Below are positions 6,209 through 9,184 of a DNA stretch of 9,184 nucleotides, piece after piece. Origin of the DNA: Pseudomonadota bacterium (GTDB taxonomy: Bacteria > Myxococcota > UBA9042 > PHBI01); assembly GCA_005772945.1 (NCBI GenBank), contig SXIE01000334.1:1-9184 (forward strand), read 5' to 3'. The notes beneath the pieces are model-generated. The model was not told the origin of the DNA. It saw only the letters and a program-made list of their open reading frames with translations, and ran no database searches. The number at the start of each line of letters is the position of its first letter. Position 1 is the stretch's first letter. Made by a program: the position numbers and the translations under genes.

Positions 6209-6212
6209 GGAG
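6209..6212 (+). promoter_or_regulatory. Ribosome binding site for the giant lipoprotein gene
   Basis: GGAG, within GGTGGAG, lies 6 bases before ATG 6219 and supports that start. Confidence 0.6.
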
Positions 6213-6218
6213 ACGGCA

Positions 6219-9184
6219 ATGCGAAAGAACGGTTGGACGCTGGGGCGGGTGCTGGGGCTCGGGGTGGTGCTGGCGGCGTGCGCGGGCGACGACAAGACGG
6301 GCGCCGGGGCGGACGCGAACGACGTGACGGCCGTGCCCGAGGTGGTGGCCGACGCGGTGGACAGCGCGACCGCGGTGCCGGACACGGACGACGACGGGGA
6401 CGCCGCTGAGACGGGCGACAGCGACGATGCGGACGCGACCCCGTGCCCCGGCTGCCCGCAGAGCCCGTGCGAGAGCAACGACGACTGTCTGAGCGGCTTC
6501 TGCCTCGATGGCCCGAGCGGACTCGAGTGTGCCGCGACCTGCGAGGAATCGTGCCCGGCCGGATATGGGTGCAAACCCATCGGCAACGCGGGCGGCGACC
6601 CCACGTATGTATGCGTGAGCGATCACGTGACGTTCTGCCAGCCGTGTCGCACGGACGGGGATTGCGAGCTTGGGTTCGGGGGCGTGACCGGGGCGCGGTG
6701 CCTCGAGGGCGCCCCGGGGGCGGGGTCGTTCTGTCGCACGCGCTGCACGCCCGGCAGCTGCCCGGTTGGCGCGACGTGCGAGGAGGTCGTGCTTGCGAGC
6801 GGGACCGAGTCGCTGTGCCAGCTGAATGCGGGCGAGTGCCCGTGCTCGGCGCGCGCCATCACGCGCGGCGCCGAGACGGACTGCGGGCTGGCGAACGAGT
6901 TCGGCACGTGCGCGGGGGTGCGGACGTGCGAGGCCGAGGGGCTGACGGCGTGCGACGCGGGCGTCGCGGCGGCCGAGGTGTGCAACGATCTCGACGACAA
7001 CTGCGACGGCACGACGGACGAGGCGTTTGCGGACAAAGGCAAGCCTTGCGACGGCGAGGACGCGGACGCGTGCCTGGATGGAACGTGGGTGTGCGCCGGC
7101 GACGGGACGGCGCTCTGCACCGACGATGGGTCGAGCAAGGTCGAGCTGTGCAACCGGCTCGACGACGACTGCGACGCGGCGACGGACGAGGACTTTTCGC
7201 AGCTCGGGCTCGGGTGCGACGGGAGCGACGACGACAAGTGCGCGAACGGGACGTGGGCGTGTGATGCGGCCGGGCTCGGGGTCGTGTGCGACGAGACGGT
7301 GTCGGCGGTGGCGGAGATCTGCGACGGGCTCGACAACGATTGCGATGCCGCGACGGACGAAGACTTCGCGGGGCTCGGGGCGGCGTGCGACTCGCCGGAC
7401 GATGGCGATCAGTGCAAGGACGGCAAGGTCGCGTGCGCGGCGGACGGGCTCGGGACGGCGTGCGACGACGACGCAGCGAGCGTGGTCGAGGTGTGCAACG
7501 GCGAGGACGACGACTGCGACACGGCGGTCGACGAGGGCTTCGAGAGCAAGAATCAACCGTGCGATGGAATCGATGCAGATGGATGCAAGGATGGTTTCTT
7601 GGTGTGCAGCGTGGATGGGGCGGGGTTGGTGTGCAACGACGACGGCTCGAGCCGGGTCGAGCTGTGCAACGAGCTGGACGACGACTGCAGCGGCACGCCC
7701 GACGACGCGTGGCCGGACAAGCTGAAGCCGTGCGACGGGCCGGACGCGGACAAGTGTCCCGATGGGATCTACGTGTGCACGGCGGACGGGAGCGGCCTTG
7801 GGTGCACCGACGACGGGGTGTCGCACCTCGAGGTGTGTAACGATCGGGACGACGACTGCGACGGGGACACCGACGAGGACTACCCGACCAAGGGGACGCC
7901 GTGCGACTCGGAGGCCGACACGGATCTGTGCAACGGCGGCGTCTGGGAGTGCGGCGCGGGTGGCGGGATCGTCTGCGGGGACGACGCGACGTCGATTGCA
8001 GAGACGTGCAACGGTTCGGACGACGACTGCGACGGCAAGGTCGACGTGGCCGACGCGGATCTGGTGGCGCCGCTGAACGCGAACCAGAGCGGGCACTGCG
8101 CGGGCACGCGCCAGAAGTGCGGCGGCGTGAGCGGGTGGGCCAATGATTATGCGGGCGTGGCGGGGTTCGGCTTGGTCGAGACGCCCGACGCGGCGTACCT
8201 CGACGAGAACTGCGACGGGCTCGATGGCGACGCGGGGCAGGTCTTCGTGGCCAAGGGTGGGACGAACGCGGGGACGTGCACGAAGGCGGCGCCGTGCCTC
8301 ACGATCAACTTCGCGATCGGCAAGACGAGCGCGACGCGGAACCAAGTCTATGTCCAGGCCGGGACCTACGACGAGATCGTCGAGCTGGCGGCGAAGGCGT
8401 GGCGGGTCGAGATCTACGGCGGGTTCGACACGCGCTGGGGGCGGCGGCCGCGGACCGAGGCGGGCCACAAGGTGACGATCCGGGGCGCGAAGCACGCGAC
8501 GGACACGGAGTACATGACCGTGCGCGCGCGGACGGCGACGGCGAAGTTTGCGGACCTGTACCTCGAGGCCAAGAGCCCGGGGAGCACGGAGCGCAAGAAC
8601 GGGCGCGGGCTCTCGAGCTATGTCGTGCACGCGGTATCGAGCACGCTGACGTTCGAGCGGGTGGAGATCGTGCAGGGAAATGGGGCCAGCGGGGATGTGG
8701 GGGTGGCGGGGACGGACGCGGTGACGTTGACGGCGCCGACGAAGGCGGAGAAGGGGGGTAACGGGACGCAGGCGGTCGACATCTGCGACGACACGACCCA
8801 CGGAAGCGGCGCCGCCGGGCGTACGAATGCCAGTTGCTCGGCCGGTACTGCGGGTGGGCGCGGTGGCGACGGCGGAGTGATGGACACCAGCTGTGATTTC
8901 TTGGGGCTGGGAATCTGTGACCTGTTCGGAGGTGGTTGCGCCGCGACGGATGGCACCGCAGGCACAAGCGGGCAGGGAACGAGTCCCGGCAGCGGCGGCC
9001 GCTACGGGAGCGGCGGCGATGCTTGGAGCGGGGTCGGTCCAGGAACCAAGGGGGCGACCCCCACGCAAGGCGAGGGTGGCGACGCGGGCGTACGTGGCGG
9101 AAAGGTCGACGCGAACTACTGGTCTGGCGGCAACGGCGGGACTGGAACGCTCGGATCGCACGGTACCGGTGGCGGCGGCGGCGG
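6219..9184 (+). CDS. Giant lipoprotein with seven MopE-type repeats and a beta-helix-like, Gly-rich C-terminus (3' end outside window)
   Basis: I read this frame codon by codon from ATG 6219 to the window end and found no stop, giving at least 988 residues. The start has a GGAG site and a good lipoprotein signal: MRKNGWTLGRVLGLGVVLAAC, with lipobox LAAC and Cys21. An acidic Asp/Ala linker (22-80) follows, then a Cys-rich module (84-254) that parallels the one in the 2014 gene. Residues 255 to about 610 hold seven tandem repeats. A degenerate eighth motif, DENCDGLDGD, is at 663-672. From about 673 the sequence turns to a GTNAGTCTKAAPCLTI and QAGTYDEIVEL type segment with IYGGFDTRWGRR. This resembles the right-handed parallel beta-helix/DUF1565-style domains of surface proteins. 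The tail from about 840 is Gly/Ser-rich. It is likely an outer-membrane-anchored, metal-binding surface protein; ligand and partner are unknown. Confidence 0.9.
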   Translation, partial: MRKNGWTLGRVLGLGVVLAACAGDDKTGAGADANDVTAVPEVVADAVDSATAVPDTDDDGDAAETGDSDDADATPCPGCPQSPCESNDDCLSGFCLDGPSGLECAATCEESCPAGYGCKPIGNAGGDPTYVCVSDHVTFCQPCRTDGDCELGFGGVTGARCLEGAPGAGSFCRTRCTPGSCPVGATCEEVVLASGTESLCQLNAGECPCSARAITRGAETDCGLANEFGTCAGVRTCEAEGLTACDAGVAAAEVCNDLDDNCDGTTDEAFADKGKPCDGEDADACLDGTWVCAGDGTALCTDDGSSKVELCNRLDDDCDAATDEDFSQLGLGCDGSDDDKCANGTWACDAAGLGVVCDETVSAVAEICDGLDNDCDAATDEDFAGLGAACDSPDDGDQCKDGKVACAADGLGTACDDDAASVVEVCNGEDDDCDTAVDEGFESKNQPCDGIDADGCKDGFLVCSVDGAGLVCNDDGSSRVELCNELDDDCSGTPDDAWPDKLKPCDGPDADKCPDGIYVCTADGSGLGCTDDGVSHLEVCNDRDDDCDGDTDEDYPTKGTPCDSEADTDLCNGGVWECGAGGGIVCGDDATSIAETCNGSDDDCDGKVDVADADLVAPLNANQSGHCAGTRQKCGGVSGWANDYAGVAGFGLVETPDAAYLDENCDGLDGDAGQVFVAKGGTNAGTCTKAAPCLTINFAIGKTSATRNQVYVQAGTYDEIVELAAKAWRVEIYGGFDTRWGRRPRTEAGHKVTIRGAKHATDTEYMTVRARTATAKFADLYLEAKSPGSTERKNGRGLSSYVVHAVSSTLTFERVEIVQGNGASGDVGVAGTDAVTLTAPTKAEKGGNGTQAVDICDDTTHGSGAAGRTNASCSAGTAGGRGGDGGVMDTSCDFLGLGICDLFGGGCAATDGTAGTSGQGTSPGSGGRYGSGGDAWSGVGPGTKGATPTQGEGGDAGVRGGKVDANYWSGGNGGTGTLGSHGTGGGGG
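6981..8058 (+). repeat. Seven tandem ~57-residue MopE-type repeats
   Basis: The first Cys codon of each motif lies at 6981, 7149, 7320, 7494, 7665, 7836 and 8007, giving periods of 168, 171, 174, 171, 171 and 171 bases. Each unit has the form C-[ND]-x-x-D-[DN]-[DN]-C-[DS]...D, then a (P/G/A)CD turn, a C-x-[DN]-G-x-x-x-C stretch, a C-x-[DE] ending and a short E-[VLI]-C lead into the next unit. Six Cys per unit could form three disulfides. The Asp pattern resembles the DxDxDG calcium loop and is the same signature as in the MopE family of copper/metal-binding proteins. Confidence 0.85.
8751..9184 (+). repeat. Gly-rich low-complexity tail of the giant lipoprotein
   Basis: From about residue 845 to the window end the protein is dominated by Gly, Ser, Thr, Ala and Asp in runs such as GGRGGDGG, GSGGRYGSGGD and GGNGGTGTLGSHGTGGGGG. 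Such Gly-rich loops commonly follow or decorate beta-helix surface proteins in Myxococcota. Codon use here is less GC-biased at third positions than in the repeats upstream. Confidence 0.7.

Noticed and set aside
5432..6409. 325-codon plus-strand frame opposite the DUF4336-like gene
   Set aside because: The minus-strand gene has an excellent ribosome binding site and coherent family features. The plus frame has none and runs into the giant lipoprotein start region.
6981..8058. CRISPR-like regular spacing of repeats
   Set aside because: The period of about 171 bases is a coding protein repeat in one open frame, with diverged DNA and no constant repeat/variable spacer pattern.
5610..9161. Very long minus-strand open frame (about 1180 codons) antisense to the giant lipoprotein
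   Set aside because: It is Arg/Ala/Pro/Val-rich with no family features, runs across the DUF4336-like gene and the opposite strand of a clear lipoprotein gene, and mirrors the GAC/GGC-rich repeats. It is a shadow produced by high GC content and repeat structure.

Overview
The window is very GC-rich bacterial DNA with strong G/C preference at third codon positions. It is dominated by exported, cysteine-rich lipoproteins that carry the CNG-DDDCDG-TDE motif (the MopE-type putative metal-binding motif). That combination is typical of Myxococcota (the former Deltaproteobacteria, for example Polyangia). The lineage call is an inference from protein style and composition, not from a marker gene.

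Layout: (1) 1-386, +, the C-terminal third of argininosuccinate synthase (argG). It is the only housekeeping gene here and is cut by the window edge. (2) 408-1232, -, a predicted lipoprotein of about 270 residues with a beta-rich body, convergent with argG. Its upstream DNA carries a sigma-54-like -24/-12 element. (3) 1233-2013, a gene-poor divergent intergenic region of about 780 bases with several perfect hairpins, three 10-base direct repeats and a weak sigma-70-like promoter. (4) 2014-4566, +, an 850-residue lipoprotein with about 13% cysteine, built from an N-terminal module, two MopE-type motifs and three tandem Cys-rich modules. (5) 4566-5348, +, a secreted YafK/DpaA-type L,D-transpeptidase-fold protein whose start overlaps the previous stop by one base. 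(6) 5369-6073, -, a cytoplasmic DUF4336-like (metallo-beta-lactamase-like) protein with a strong ribosome binding site. (7) 6219-9184 (runs off the end), +, a giant lipoprotein with the same N-terminal module as gene 4, then seven tandem repeats of about 57 residues each carrying a MopE-type motif, a beta-helix-like segment and a Gly-rich tail.

How they may work together: the two large lipoproteins share an N-terminal module and look like products of duplication with different C-terminal additions, so this is probably a locus for disulfide-rich, Ca/metal-binding surface proteins. The tightly coupled YafK-type enzyme would act in the periplasm on peptidoglycan or on a peptidoglycan-protein link. 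A role in attaching or releasing these surface lipoproteins is attractive but is inference only. No mobile element, CRISPR array, rRNA or tRNA was seen.

The most interesting points are the lipoprotein/L,D-transpeptidase-like gene pair, the shared N-terminal module, the uneven decay of metal-binding residues along the repeat array, two places inside the giant gene where codon use changes abruptly, and the structured intergenic region with a sigma-54-like element.
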